DNA from: Chloroflexia bacterium SDU3-3 | GTDB lineage: Bacteria > Chloroflexota > Chloroflexia > Chloroflexales > Roseiflexaceae | Direction: 5' to 3' | DNA: 64,000 bases | Assembly (NCBI GenBank): GCA_009268125.1 | Contig: WBOU01000003.1 | Location: 124,001 to 188,000 of the forward strand | Position numbers and translations under genes: made by a program | In this document: one piece after another, positions 1-8,933 of the stretch | How positions within the stretch are numbered: position 1 is the first letter of the stretch | Layout: each line of letters opens with the position of its first letter | Notes under the pieces: model-generated | What the model was told of the DNA's origin: nothing | Seen by the model: only the letters and a program-made list of their open reading frames with translations | Databases searched by the model: none

Positions 1-3000
1 GGGAGCAGGTGTGGGCTGGCCACCGTCGGCAGGCGCAGGCGTGGGCGCGGGCTGGCCGCCATCGGCGGGCAGCGGCGTGGATGTCACCGAGCCGGGCGGG
101 CCAGCGCCCACGGGCGTCTCGGTCGGGCCTGCCGGGGCCGCATCATCCGGCGCACGCACGCCCAGGATGATGAACTCGTCGGGCTGCACCCAGGTGTTGG
201 CGGCGGGCATCGAGCTGACCACCGCGTAGGCCGGGAACTTGTCGTAGTCGTCGGGGATCTGGCTGCGATCCTGGTACTGCACGAAGATCATGCCGGTGTT
301 GAAGCCCAGCGCGGCCAGCTTCTCCTTGGCCTGATTCTCGCCGAACCCGCGCAGGTCGGGCATGCGCACCGAGCCAGGCGGCGCGACCGAGTAGATCATA
401 TCGGATGTGCAGTCGGGGATGGAGCCAGCGCCCACCGCGCCGCCCGCGCTGCCGCCCTGCCAGACATACTGGACCTTCTCGTCCTTGCTGGGCTTGGGGG
501 TCTTCCAGACCGTGATCGTGGTGATCATGTCGCCGGGCACGTTCACACCATCGACCACGCGGCAGTAGTTGGCGCTAGATTTCTCCTCGGTCTCACCGGC
601 ATCATTCACCACCTGGGTGGTGGTCTGGCCCAGCTTAGCGACCGTCATCTTGGCGAAGGAGTTGCAGCCGAACTGATCCGCCAGGATATCGTCCTCGGGC
701 GAGGAGGTGGCGGTGGTGGCGGGCGTGCCGAAGAACATGCCGTCGCCTGCAGTGGCGGTGGCGGCGGCGCTGGTGCGCTTCTTGAGCATATCGGGCGAGA
801 ACAGCTCCTCGCCGTAGTAGTTGAACGGGCCGGGCAGCTTGCAGATCTGCTTGCGCACGATGTCGCTGGGCAGCGTAAAGCTGGTGGGCAGCTTGCCGCC
901 ATAGGGTGCGGCCAGCTCCTGCTGGAAGCGGGCATCGGCGAAGATCGCCTCCATCACATCGTGCCAGATCGCGCCGCCGCTGGTCACGCTCTCGACCTTG
1001 GCGGTCGGCTCGTTGTTGTTGTTGCCCGTCCACACGCCCACAGTGACATAGGGCGTGAAGCCCACGGCCCAGGCGTCGCGCCAATCGTTGGTGGTGCCGG
1101 TCTTCACGGCGGCGGGGCGCGAGAGCCTGAGCTTGCTCTGGGTGGTGAATACCGGGGCGCGCGCGGCGTTGTCGGCCAGCATGTCGGTGATGATCGCCAC
1201 GTGGTCGGGGTTCAGCACCTGCTCGCCAGCGGTGGGCGGCGTGGCCACCTTCTCGGGGTCGAAGCTCTCCACGCTCTGGGCCGCCGTGGGCGTGAACTGC
1301 TCTAGCACCTCGCCGCGCGAGTTGACCACCTTGAGCACGGCCACCGGCGGGTAGTAGTGGCCCTGCGAGGCCAGGGTGTTGTAGGCCGTGGTCAGGTCGA
1401 GCGGCGTCACCTCGCCGCCGCCCAGGGTGAGCGAGAGGCCGTAGAAGCCCTCGCCGCGCTGCAGGCCGGTGATGCCCGCGCGGTGCAGCAGATCGAGGGT
1501 ATGATCCAGCCCTGCGAACTTGAGCGCCTTGACGGCGGGCATGTTCAGCGAGTTGGCCAGGGCGGTGCGGGTGCGCAGCGGGCCGTTCCAGCGCCCGTTG
1601 TAGTTCTCGGGGGCGTAGGCATCTAGCCCGCCCAGAAACTCGGTGGGCACATCCCACCACACTGTGGCTGGGGTCGCGCCCTTCTCCATGGCCGAGAGAT
1701 AGGTGAAGGGCTTGAGGGCCGAGCCGGGCTGGCGCTCGCGGGTGGCCACGTTCACCTGGCCATCCAGCACATTGCCGGTCTGGCCCCGGGTGGTGGAAGC
1801 CTTGGTGGCGTTATAGTCGATGCTGCCGACCATGGCCAGCACCTGCCCGGTGTTGGGCTGCATCACCACCACGGCGGCGTTGTGGATGTTGCGCTCGGCC
1901 AGCTCCTGGATGCGGTCCTTGGCCTTCTCCTGCACCATGTGCTGCATGTTCAGATCGAGCGAGGTGTAGATCGACAGGCCCTCGTTGGCGAACTGCTGGC
2001 CGTACTTCTCCTCCAGCAGCTTGCGCACCCAGAACACGAAGTGCGGCGCGTTGAGCGGCGTCTCCTGCTTGGTGAACCGCAGGTCGTCGGCGATTGCGGC
2101 GCGGCCCACCTCTTTGGTCACATAGCCCTCATCCACCATCTGGCTAAGCACAGCGATCTGGCGGCGCTTGGGCGGGGTCAGGCCGCCGGGCAGCGCGTAG
2201 TCATCCTCGTACCAGTTGGCCCCCAGCGTTACGCCGGGCAGGGTGTCGCCATTTTCCAAGAAGCCGTTGGTCACCGGGTCGTAGGCGCTGGGCAGCTGGC
2301 CTAGGCCAGCCAGCAGCGAGGCCTGGGCCAGCGAGAGATCCTTGGCATGCACGCCGAAGTAGCTCTCGGATGCGGCCTCGATACCGTAGGAGAGGTTGCC
2401 GTAGTAGATCTCGTTCAGGTACAGCTCCATGATCTCGTCTTTGCTGTACTGCTTGGTCAGCTCCTGGGCGAGGATCACCTCTTTCACCTTGCGCCAGTAC
2501 TGGTTCTCCTCGTTGCGCTCCACATCGGTCAGCACGGCGCGCTTGACCAGCTGCTGGGTGATCGACGAGCCGCCGCCCGCGATCTCGCCCGAGGTCATAT
2601 TTTTGTAGAAGGCGTAGAGGATGCCGCGCACATCGAAGCCAGCGTTCTTGTAGAACGTCTTGTCCTCGATCGCGATCGTGGCGTTGATCAGCAGGGGCGA
2701 GATCTCGGGGAGCGACACGTGGGTGCGCTTGCCCGCGCCGAGGAACTCGTAGAGCAGGGTGCCGTTGCGATCATAGATGCGCGAGGTCTCGAAGGTGTCG
2801 CGGGTGCTCAGCGCGGCCAGCCGGGGCTTCAGCGAGCTGGCCAGCGAGGCGTAGCTGCTATAGGCGAACACCGTGCCAACCACGGCCAGCGCCACCGCCA
2901 GCACCACAAAGGCCATGAGCACCCTGCCGATGATGGCCAGGATGCCGCTGCGCCGCACCGGTGCCGCGCCGATCATGCTGGGCACCAGCTTGCGCCTGCG

Positions 3001-3051
3001 CTGCACCAGCGTGCGGCGGAACTGTCTATCACGAGAAGAATAACGCGCCAT
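1..3051 (-). CDS. Class A penicillin-binding protein with C-terminal PASTA-like segment (3' end outside window)
   Basis: Bifunctional peptidoglycan glycosyltransferase/transpeptidase. The frame is open from the ATG at 3051 to the window edge, so at least 1017 codons are present and the stop lies outside. A basic cytoplasmic head is followed by a membrane segment at residues 34-62. The GT51 domain has the EDKTFYKNAGFD motif (E129, D130), with Asn where the textbook motif has His. The transpeptidase motifs are S444-x-x-K447 (GSALKPF), a SLN motif and K650-T-G. Near residue 895 the stretch MPDLRGFGENQAKEKL looks like one PASTA unit, followed by a Pro/Gly/Ala-rich tail. It is divergent from the kinase gene, a natural pairing for envelope growth control. 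Family assignment is secure. Whether more PASTA units follow cannot be seen. Confidence 0.95.
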   Translation of the reverse strand, partial: MARYSSRDRQFRRTLVQRRRKLVPSMIGAAPVRRSGILAIIGRVLMAFVVLAVALAVVGTVFAYSSYASLASSLKPRLAALSTRDTFETSRIYDRNGTLLYEFLGAGKRTHVSLPEISPLLINATIAIEDKTFYKNAGFDVRGILYAFYKNMTSGEIAGGGSSITQQLVKRAVLTDVERNEENQYWRKVKEVILAQELTKQYSKDEIMELYLNEIYYGNLSYGIEAASESYFGVHAKDLSLAQASLLAGLGQLPSAYDPVTNGFLENGDTLPGVTLGANWYEDDYALPGGLTPPKRRQIAVLSQMVDEGYVTKEVGRAAIADDLRFTKQETPLNAPHFVFWVRKLLEEKYGQQFANEGLSIYTSLDLNMQHMVQEKAKDRIQELAERNIHNAAVVVMQPNTGQVLAMVGSIDYNATKASTTRGQTGNVLDGQVNVATRERQPGSALKPFTYLSAMEKGATPATVWWDVPTEFLGGLDAYAPENYNGRWNGPLRTRTALANSLNMPAVKALKFAGLDHTLDLLHRAGITGLQRGEGFYGLSLTLGGGEVTPLDLTTAYNTLASQGHYYPPVAVLKVVNSRGEVLEQFTPTAAQSVESFDPEKVATPPTAGEQVLNPDHVAIITDMLADNAARAPVFTTQSKLRLSRPAAVKTGTTNDWRDAWAVGFTPYVTVGVWTGNNNNEPTAKVESVTSGGAIWHDVMEAIFADARFQQELAAPYGGKLPTSFTLPSDIVRKQICKLPGPFNYYGEELFSPDMLKKRTSAAATATAGDGMFFGTPATTATSSPEDDILADQFGCNSFAKMTVAKLGQTTTQVVNDAGETEEKSSANYCRVVDGVNVPGDMITTITVWKTPKPSKDEKVQYVWQGGSAGGAVGAGSIPDCTSDMIYSVAPPGSVRMPDLRGFGENQAKEKLAALGFNTGMIFVQYQDRSQIPDDYDKFPAYAVVSSMPAANTWVQPDEFIILGVRAPDDAAPAGPTETPVGAGPPGSVTSTPLPADGGQPAPTPAPADGGQPTPAP

Positions 3052-3129
3052 AGTGTCGTTTAATATCACATCTAGTATCGGAACCACAGGGCAGCTGGCC
3101 GCGTCTGAAGAGCAGGTAGCTGCGCGCGC

Positions 3130-3138
3130 ATTGTACCA
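3130..3138 (-). promoter_or_regulatory. Extended -10 promoter for the PBP gene
   Basis: Read on the minus strand, TGGTACAAT is an extended -10 element (TGnTACAAT) about 80 bases upstream of the PBP start. No convincing -35 box is seen, as is usual for extended -10 promoters. Prediction only. Confidence 0.4.
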
Positions 3139-3159
3139 TGCCCCGCCGTGGGCTTGGTG

Positions 3160-3188
3160 TTGCCCACCTGATGGGAATGTGATATAAC
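3160..3188 (+). promoter_or_regulatory. Sigma70-type promoter for the kinase gene
   Basis: TTGCCC (3160-3165) and TATAAC (3183-3188) are separated by exactly 17 bases and point toward the kinase. The predicted leader is about 130 bases. It lies back to back with the PBP promoter. Confidence 0.45.
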
Positions 3189-3327
3189 AAACGCCGTTGA
3201 TACCACATATGCGCCGATACCGACCATCCTGCCCCTGGAGCAACAACCGGGCCGCCGACCAGCCGCAGCCCACCTGGCGCAGCTGTGGCCGCCGCGCCCG
3301 CCAGCATTGCCGAGAGCTTGCCATATT

Positions 3328-5313
3328 ATGAGAGCAGATGACCTTCAAGGCCGACAGATCGGGCGGTACCAGATCACCGGCGTGCTGGGGCGAGGCGGCA
3401 TGGCCTCGGTCTACAGCGCGACCGACAGCATCCTCCAGCGTGAGATCGCGCTGAAGGTGCTCTACCCGCAGTACCTAAACGACGAGGACCAGATCGCCCG
3501 ATTCAAGCGCGAGGCCGTGGTGGCGGCGGGGCTGGACCACCCCAACATCGTGCAGATCTATGACATCGGCGAAGACCAGGGCTCTGTGTTTATCGCCATG
3601 CAGCGGCTGGCCGGGCGGGCCTTCTCGGATGTGCTGCGCGAGCGCGGCAGGATGCCGCCCGGCGAGCTGGCCCCGATCATCGACCAGATCGCCTCGGCGC
3701 TGGGCTACGCGCACGCGCGCGGCATCATCCACCGCGACATCAAGCCCGCCAACATCCTGATCGACGAGCACGGGCGGGCGGTGCTGACCGACTTCGGCAT
3801 CGCCAAGCTGCTGGACACGCCGGGCATGACCCGCACCAGCGTGATGGTGGGCACGCCCGACTATATGGCCCCCGAGCAGATCGGCACCCAGCCGATCGAT
3901 GGCCGCGCCGACATCTACGCCATGGGCATCATGATCTTCCGCGCGCTCACCGGCCACCGCCCCTTCGAGGGAGGCACCGACGAGGTGCTGCTGGGCCACC
4001 TGAACGGCAGCATCCCGCCTGTGCGCAGCTACGTGCCCGAGCTGCCGCCGGAGATCGATCATGTCATCCGCATGGCCACGGCGCGCAGGCCCGAGCAGCG
4101 CTACCAGCACGCGGGCGATCTGGCCGCCGACCTGCGGGCTGCCGCGCAGCTGCCGCCCGCGCTGGGCGTGGCCATGGCCCAGGCCGCCCAGCATGCCGCG
4201 CCCGCCGACATCCCCACGGCGGTGGGCCTAGTGCGCCCGCCGCCCGCCGCGCAGCCCCAGCGCACCCACCAGAGCACCACGCGCACCGCGCCGCCCGCCG
4301 CATTCGAGCGCGGCGCGCTGGCCACGCACATGCAGCCCATGCCGATCACCGGCGCGCGGCGAGAGGCGCCGCCCCCACCGCCCCAGCGCCGCAGCCCACT
4401 GTGGGCGGTGGGGGCCGTGGCGCTGCTGGCCATGGCCACCGGCGGCGGCTATATGGCCGCCAACATCCTGGGCAAGGGTAATACCTCGCAGGCATCGGTG
4501 GCACAGCCGCCCACAGCGGCCAGCGCCGCCAGCGCCGCCACGCCCACGAATCTGCCCACCAGCGCGCCCAGCGTGGCCCCAGTGCTGGTGGCCACCGCTG
4601 CCGCGCCCAGCGCCACGCCCGAGGTGGCGGCAGCGCCCACGGTGGCCCCCACCGAGGTGCCTGCCACGCCCACCAGAAGGCCCGCCGCAACCAAGCTGCC
4701 CGCCACGCCCGCGCCGCCCACGCCCACCCAGCTGCTGCCCACCGCGGTGACGCCGCCCGCCACAGCCACGCCGCCCACGCCCAGCGCCACACCAGCGCCC
4801 AGCGCCACGCCCACGCCTAGCACCACAGCGGTGCCGGTGATCAACGGCTTCGGCGCGATCTACGCCGACGAGCGCATCCAGAAGCGGCTGGGCGCAGCGC
4901 AAGCGCCGGAGACCGGCAACCTGGGGGCCGAGCAGCCCTTCGAGCACGGCAGCATGATCTGGACAGGAGATAAGGTCAAAGATCGCTTTGTGGCGTATGT
5001 GTTCCTGGATGACGGTCGCTGGATCGGGTTTATCGATACCGAGGTGACCGGCCCCGACGAGGCGCCGACCGACCTCACGCCTGAGGGCAAGGTGCGCCCA
5101 GTCAGCACCTTTGGCAAAATCTGGGACACCCACGCCGAGATCCGCGATCAGCTGGGGTGGGGAACCAAGGCCGAGTACAACACCGACGCCGCATTCCAGG
5201 GCTTCGAGCACGGCAGCATGCTCTACTCGGAAAAAGGGCTGGGCAAGGGGCCATCGATCTACGTGCTGTACGACAATGGGAAATACGAGCGGCTGGCCGA
5301 CCCGACGAAATAA
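3328..5313 (+). CDS. Membrane-anchored Ser/Thr protein kinase with duplicated extracytoplasmic domain
   Basis: Hanks-type (PknB-like) kinase of 661 residues. The kinase domain spans roughly residues 10-275: glycine loop GRGGMASVY, Lys43, HRDIKPAN (135-142), DFG (155-157) and APE (181-183). A linker rich in Pro/Ala leads to a membrane helix near 358-380, then a long Thr/Pro/Ala stretch. The C-terminal outer domain contains the phrase FEHGSM twice (..EHGSMIW.. and ..EHGSMLY..), each after an LG-type segment, resembling LGFP-like repeats rather than PASTA. The ATG at 3328 is chosen. An in-frame TTG at 3307 would add seven residues without a better ribosome site. The outer domain could sense wall or surface glycan, fitting the adjacent divergent PBP; that role is inferred. 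The next gene starts 6 bases after the stop. Confidence 0.93.
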   Translation: MRADDLQGRQIGRYQITGVLGRGGMASVYSATDSILQREIALKVLYPQYLNDEDQIARFKREAVVAAGLDHPNIVQIYDIGEDQGSVFIAMQRLAGRAFSDVLRERGRMPPGELAPIIDQIASALGYAHARGIIHRDIKPANILIDEHGRAVLTDFGIAKLLDTPGMTRTSVMVGTPDYMAPEQIGTQPIDGRADIYAMGIMIFRALTGHRPFEGGTDEVLLGHLNGSIPPVRSYVPELPPEIDHVIRMATARRPEQRYQHAGDLAADLRAAAQLPPALGVAMAQAAQHAAPADIPTAVGLVRPPPAAQPQRTHQSTTRTAPPAAFERGALATHMQPMPITGARREAPPPPPQRRSPLWAVGAVALLAMATGGGYMAANILGKGNTSQASVAQPPTAASAASAATPTNLPTSAPSVAPVLVATAAAPSATPEVAAAPTVAPTEVPATPTRRPAATKLPATPAPPTPTQLLPTAVTPPATATPPTPSATPAPSATPTPSTTAVPVINGFGAIYADERIQKRLGAAQAPETGNLGAEQPFEHGSMIWTGDKVKDRFVAYVFLDDGRWIGFIDTEVTGPDEAPTDLTPEGKVRPVSTFGKIWDTHAEIRDQLGWGTKAEYNTDAAFQGFEHGSMLYSEKGLGKGPSIYVLYDNGKYERLADPTK

Positions 5314-5319
5314 CATACC

Positions 5320-5622
5320 ATGAGCCGATACGACGTCATCTATACTATCGTGTGCAGCATCCCAACGGGACGAGTATGCACCTATGGGCGGATCGCCGCC
5401 GCCAGCGCCGCCCCGCGCGGGGCCAGGGGCGTGGGCAGCGCGCTCGCGGCGCTCGGCCCCGAGCAGGCCCTCGCCATCCCGTGGTGGCGCGTGGTCAACG
5501 CCGCAGGCCAGATCAGCAACCTGGCCCACGCCGACGCCCAGCGCGCCCTGCTGGAGAGCGAGGGCGTACGGGTCTCGCCCAGCGGTACGATCGACCTCGC
5601 CACCTTTCTCTGGGAGCCATAG
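5320..5622 (+). CDS. Alkyltransferase-like protein (MGMT-fold, no acceptor Cys)
   Basis: 100-residue protein matching only the DNA-binding C-terminal domain of O6-alkylguanine-DNA methyltransferases. Visible landmarks are TYGRIA (21-26), RGVGSAL (36-42) and the active-site segment IPWWRVVNAAGQIS, where the family has PCHRV. The methyl-accepting Cys is replaced by Trp55 and the adjacent His by Trp56, so it cannot transfer alkyl groups. ATL proteins of this type bind O6-alkylguanine and hand it to nucleotide excision repair. It follows the kinase after 6 bases and may be cotranscribed, although no functional link is obvious. Cys-to-Trp is typical of ATLs, while Trp at the His position is less usual. 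Full length for an ATL. Confidence 0.88.
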   Translation: MSRYDVIYTIVCSIPTGRVCTYGRIAAASAAPRGARGVGSALAALGPEQALAIPWWRVVNAAGQISNLAHADAQRALLESEGVRVSPSGTIDLATFLWEP

Positions 5623-5658
5623 CGCGCTAGGGTCTATGCGTCCTCGTTCGGCAGAACG

Positions 5659-5716
5659 TTTTACCACCAAGACGCCAAGGAACACAAGACCCTATATACC
5701 ACGAAGGCGCAAAAGG
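5659..5716. repeat. Dispersed repeat, 'accaccaagacgcc' / 'accacgaaggcgc' type
   Basis: One copy of each of two related short motifs (accaccaagacgccaagg and accacgaaggcgc) side by side in the 195-base gap after the ATL gene. The same motifs recur at 29325-29480, 29696-29770, 35325-35546, 40419-40500 and 41938-42085, always between genes. Confidence 0.75.
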
Positions 5717-5758
5717 GCATCAGACCGAACGCAGAGGCCCTGTAGCGCGACGCAGGCC

Positions 5759-5788
5759 TTGCCGACCCCATGGTGTGGCTGCTATAAT
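5759..5788 (+). promoter_or_regulatory. Promoter of the MoxR/DUF58 operon
   Basis: TTGCCG (5759-5764), an 18-base spacer, then TATAAT (5783-5788) preceded by TGC, giving a consensus extended -10. The predicted transcript starts about 20-25 bases before the ATG at 5818. Confidence 0.6.
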
Positions 5789-5817
5789 GGCCGCACACCT
5801 GCCCAGCTGGAGCACCC

Positions 5818-6801
5818 ATGACCACAACACCAACGCTGCGCCCGATGACCATCACCGAGATCCTCGACGGCGCATTCCGCATCTACCGCAAGCACGTCCT
5901 CACCTTTATTGGCATCGCTGCGCTGCTACAGGTACCGATGATCATCCTGTATAGCGTGTTTATGCTCACCATCTACAAGGGCGCGATGACAGATCTGATG
6001 TCGTTCACGACCAAGACTCCGACTATCGCGCCCGGCACGAACCCGCTGAGTTTCTTCCCAACGGTGTCGTATTTCACTATGCTCGGCTTTGGTCTGCTGC
6101 TCGGCCTGCTCCAGGGCCTGATCATCCACAACCTGATCAGCGGGGCCCTGGCGCGCGCCATCGCCAGCAGCTACATCGGCGAGCCGATGGGCATCTTAGA
6201 GGCCTATCGCATCGGCTGGAAGCGCTTCTTCTCGCTGATCGCGGCATCGATACTGCCCTCGACCATCAGCTTTATCCTGCTGATGCTGGTCGGCGGCGTC
6301 CTGGGGCTGATCATCATGCTGGGGGTGATGGGGAACAACAGCAGCAACACCTCGATCGGCCTGATCATCCTTGGGGTGGTGCTTGCGGGCCTGTTCATGA
6401 TCGCGGCCTTCGTCGTCTCGATCATCGTCTACATCCGCTTCATGCTTTCCACCCAGGCGGTGATGCTAGAGGACGCGGGGCCGATCGTTGCGCTCCGCCG
6501 CAGCTGGAATCTCACCAAGGGCGGTTTCTGGCGCGCCGTTGGGCTGGTGACGATCATGGGCATTATCATCTACTTCGTCGCAGGCATCCCCGGCGCGGCC
6601 TTGAACATGGCCATCCAGCTGGCCATCCGCGACCCCGAGACGGTCATCATGTGGAGCACGCTCGGCTCGGTGCTGAACCAGCTCGGCCTGATCATCGCCA
6701 TGCCGCTGCAGTTCGCCACCTACACGCTGCTCTACTACGATCAGCGCGTGCGCAAAGAGGCCTTCGACCTTGAGCTGAAGATTCAGCAGGCCGCGCTATG
6801 A
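5818..6801 (+). CDS. Polytopic membrane protein, first gene of MoxR/DUF58 operon
   Basis: 327 residues with a short cytoplasmic head (LRPMTITEILDGAFRIYRKH) and about six hydrophobic spans near residues 28-50, 75-100, 138-165, 178-205, 235-260 and 275-300. The tail is charged. The head and overall plan resemble the glycerophosphodiester-phosphodiesterase membrane-domain type of protein, without any catalytic domain. The gene at 8934 encodes a recognisable relative: both begin with an LD-x-G-x-x-x-Y-R-(K/R)-H motif and end near LLY-x-x-x-x-R-x-(K/R)E. It overlaps the next gene by four bases, so translational coupling is likely. Function is unknown. Context suggests an envelope complex with the MoxR ATPase. 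Confidence 0.8.
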   Translation: MTTTPTLRPMTITEILDGAFRIYRKHVLTFIGIAALLQVPMIILYSVFMLTIYKGAMTDLMSFTTKTPTIAPGTNPLSFFPTVSYFTMLGFGLLLGLLQGLIIHNLISGALARAIASSYIGEPMGILEAYRIGWKRFFSLIAASILPSTISFILLMLVGGVLGLIIMLGVMGNNSSNTSIGLIILGVVLAGLFMIAAFVVSIIVYIRFMLSTQAVMLEDAGPIVALRRSWNLTKGGFWRAVGLVTIMGIIIYFVAGIPGAALNMAIQLAIRDPETVIMWSTLGSVLNQLGLIIAMPLQFATYTLLYYDQRVRKEAFDLELKIQQAAL

Positions 6802-7757
6802 CGCCGGGCCAGCATCTGCCACGCCGAACCCTGTGGGCCGCGCTGCTGGCGCTGCTGGTGGCGCTGGCGCTGCCGCTGGGCGCGCGCGCCCAGCAGGAGC
6901 CGCCCACGCTCGACCAGTACCTGGCCCTGCTGCGGCAGGCCTCGGCGGCGGCGCAGCGCAGCGATCGGCTGGCGCTAGAGGAGATCGCCGCCCAGCTGGA
7001 TGCCACCGGCCAGGTGCGCCTGCCCGATGGCACGCTGGCCAGGGCCGACAACCGCTGGCTGTCGCAGGCCATCCAGCCAGCCGACCCCGACTTCGACACC
7101 ATCGCCGAGCAGGTGGGCGCGATCATCAACGCCATCACCCTGCCGCAGAGCGCCGCCCCCGCCGATGCCATGGCGCGGCTGCGCGCGATCTTGGAAAAGC
7201 CGCCCTTCTCCGAGGCCCAGCGTGGCCGCAGCTGGTTCGAGCAGCTGCTCGACTGGCTGGGGCAGCTGCTCGACCGGCTGCTGCGCAGCGGCGGCGGCAG
7301 CGTCACCGCTGGCGGCGACATGGCGGGGCGCGTGATCGTGGCCATCGGCGTGATCATCCTGGTGGCGGTGGTCATCTACCTGCTGCTCTACCTGCGCCGC
7401 CAGATCGTGCGCGAGACCGCCGCCAAGGATGCCGACCCCGAGTCGAACCTGACGGCGCGCACCGCCATGGATCAGGCCAGCAGCATGGCGCGCGGCGGCG
7501 ACCACCGCACCGCCATGCGCTACCTCTACCTCTCGGCGCTGCTGTGGCTGGATGAGCGCGGCCTGCTGCGCTACGACCGCGCGCTCACCAACCGCGAGTA
7601 TCTCGACCGCGCCAGCGCCAACCCGGCCCTGCGCGGGCGGCTCGCGCCGATCGTCGAGACCTTCGACATGGTGTGGTATGGGCACACGCCGCTGGATGAT
7701 AGCGATTTCGCCGCCTATAAGCAGCAGATCGAAGCGCTGCGCTCCGAGCTTTCCTAA
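6798..7757 (+). CDS. DUF4129-domain membrane protein
   Basis: 319 residues. An N-terminal signal-like segment (ALLVALALPLGARA) is followed by an extracytoplasmic helical region of about 150 residues. A single membrane helix lies near 175-195 (VIVAIGVIILVAVVIYLLLYL), and a cytoplasmic C-terminal domain carries the DUF4129 pattern: RTAMRYLYLSALLWLDERGLLRYD, then NREYL and an FxxxWYGH segment. DUF4129 proteins are almost always encoded with MoxR and DUF58, as here. The ATG overlaps the TGA of the preceding gene. The stop is three bases before the next start, indicating a tight operon. The biochemical role of the family is not established. Confidence 0.88.
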   Translation: MTPGQHLPRRTLWAALLALLVALALPLGARAQQEPPTLDQYLALLRQASAAAQRSDRLALEEIAAQLDATGQVRLPDGTLARADNRWLSQAIQPADPDFDTIAEQVGAIINAITLPQSAAPADAMARLRAILEKPPFSEAQRGRSWFEQLLDWLGQLLDRLLRSGGGSVTAGGDMAGRVIVAIGVIILVAVVIYLLLYLRRQIVRETAAKDADPESNLTARTAMDQASSMARGGDHRTAMRYLYLSALLWLDERGLLRYDRALTNREYLDRASANPALRGRLAPIVETFDMVWYGHTPLDDSDFAAYKQQIEALRSELS

Positions 7758-7760
7758 CAC

Positions 7761-8921
7761 ATGAAGAATCGACGCGACATCTTTATTCTGGTCGGGCTGT
7801 TCGTCATCCTGATCATCTTTCTGGCGCTCAGCCCTCGGCTGCTGCCGCCCGAGGTCGACCCCTCGGTGCCGACCACCCGCTCGACCGAGGCCGAGGGCGC
7901 GCAGGCGCTCTACCGCTGGCTGGGCGACATGGGCTACGCGCCGCAGCGGCTGGAGTACCGCGCCTTCAGCCTGGCCAGCGAGGACGACGCGCTGATCATC
8001 CTCAACCCCAGCGAGCCGATCAGCGAGGACGAGGCCGACACCGCGCTGGCCTGGGTCGAGCGCGGCGGCACGCTGGTGCTGGCCGACGACACGGCCAGCA
8101 GCTTCGGGCCGCAGAACGCCCTGCTGGAGCAGCTGGATGTGAGCTTCGAGGTCTACACCAGCACCAACGCGCTCAGCACATCCATCACCCAGGCCCAGCC
8201 GCGCCAGCCCGCCCTGGTGCAGCCCGCCTTCCCGCAGGCCAACGCCAACACATCGCGCATGGTGGTGGCCCCCGACCGCGCCGACGCCGTGACGCTGCTG
8301 GGCACCGATGATGCGCCGCTGATCGTTGGGCTGAAGTACGAGCGCGGCTACATCTACCTGAGCGCGGCCACCTACCCCTTCACCAACGAGGGCCTGCGCT
8401 CGCCCGGCAACGGCGAGCTGGTGCTGAACATGCTGCGCCGTGTGCCTGCGGGCGGCAGCGTGCTGTTCGACGAGTACCACCTGGGCTACTTCGAGCCGCC
8501 CTCGCCCGCCGCGCTGACCATCGGCAGCCCGCTGGGCATCGCCATGGCCTACGCCATCCTGGCCACCGCGCTCTACCTCATCCTGGGCGGGCGGCGCTTC
8601 GGGCGGCCCGTGCCCACCAAGGCCGAGCTGGCCCGCCGCACCAGCGCCGAGTATGTGCACAGCATCGCCGACCTGCTGCAGCGCGGCCAGAAGCGCGAGT
8701 ATATCGCGGCGCACTTCCACACCAGGGCGCGGCGCAGGCTGGCCCGCCGCTTCGGGCTGAACCCCAACCAGGACGACGCCGCGCTGGCCCGCGAGATCGC
8801 CCAGGCCCAGTCCACCGACGAGGCCGCGCTGGCCGGGCTGCTGGGCAGCCTGCGCGCCGCCAAGACCGACGACGCGCTCATCCACGCCCTGCGCCAGGCC
8901 GACGAGGCCGAGCGCCGCTAG
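7761..8921 (+). CDS. DUF4350-domain membrane protein
   Basis: 386 residues: an N-terminal membrane helix (IFILVGLFVILIIFLAL), an extracytoplasmic domain of about 230 residues with the DUF4350 features (ARSTEAEGAQALYRWLGDMGY-like opening, WVERGGTLVLADD, VLFDEYHLGY), a second helix near 255-275, and a cytoplasmic helical tail. The outer domain resembles a Rossmann-like GATase/ABC-type periplasmic fold in which most catalytic residues are missing. It is the usual companion of DUF4129, MoxR and DUF58. It sits between DUF4129 and the second polytopic protein, 13 bases before the latter. Confidence 0.85.
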   Translation: MKNRRDIFILVGLFVILIIFLALSPRLLPPEVDPSVPTTRSTEAEGAQALYRWLGDMGYAPQRLEYRAFSLASEDDALIILNPSEPISEDEADTALAWVERGGTLVLADDTASSFGPQNALLEQLDVSFEVYTSTNALSTSITQAQPRQPALVQPAFPQANANTSRMVVAPDRADAVTLLGTDDAPLIVGLKYERGYIYLSAATYPFTNEGLRSPGNGELVLNMLRRVPAGGSVLFDEYHLGYFEPPSPAALTIGSPLGIAMAYAILATALYLILGGRRFGRPVPTKAELARRTSAEYVHSIADLLQRGQKREYIAAHFHTRARRRLARRFGLNPNQDDAALAREIAQAQSTDEAALAGLLGSLRAAKTDDALIHALRQADEAERR

Positions 8922-8933
8922 AGGAACACCCGC

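Noticed and set aside
125-145. His-to-Asn change in the PBP glycosyltransferase motif as inactivation
   Set aside because: These are protein residues, not bases. The catalytic Glu129 and Asp130 are intact, and Asn at that position occurs in other PBPs as I recall, so loss of activity is not supported.
3307-3327. TTG start for the kinase
   Set aside because: No ribosome site that favours it over the ATG at 3328, and the kinase domain begins after the ATG.
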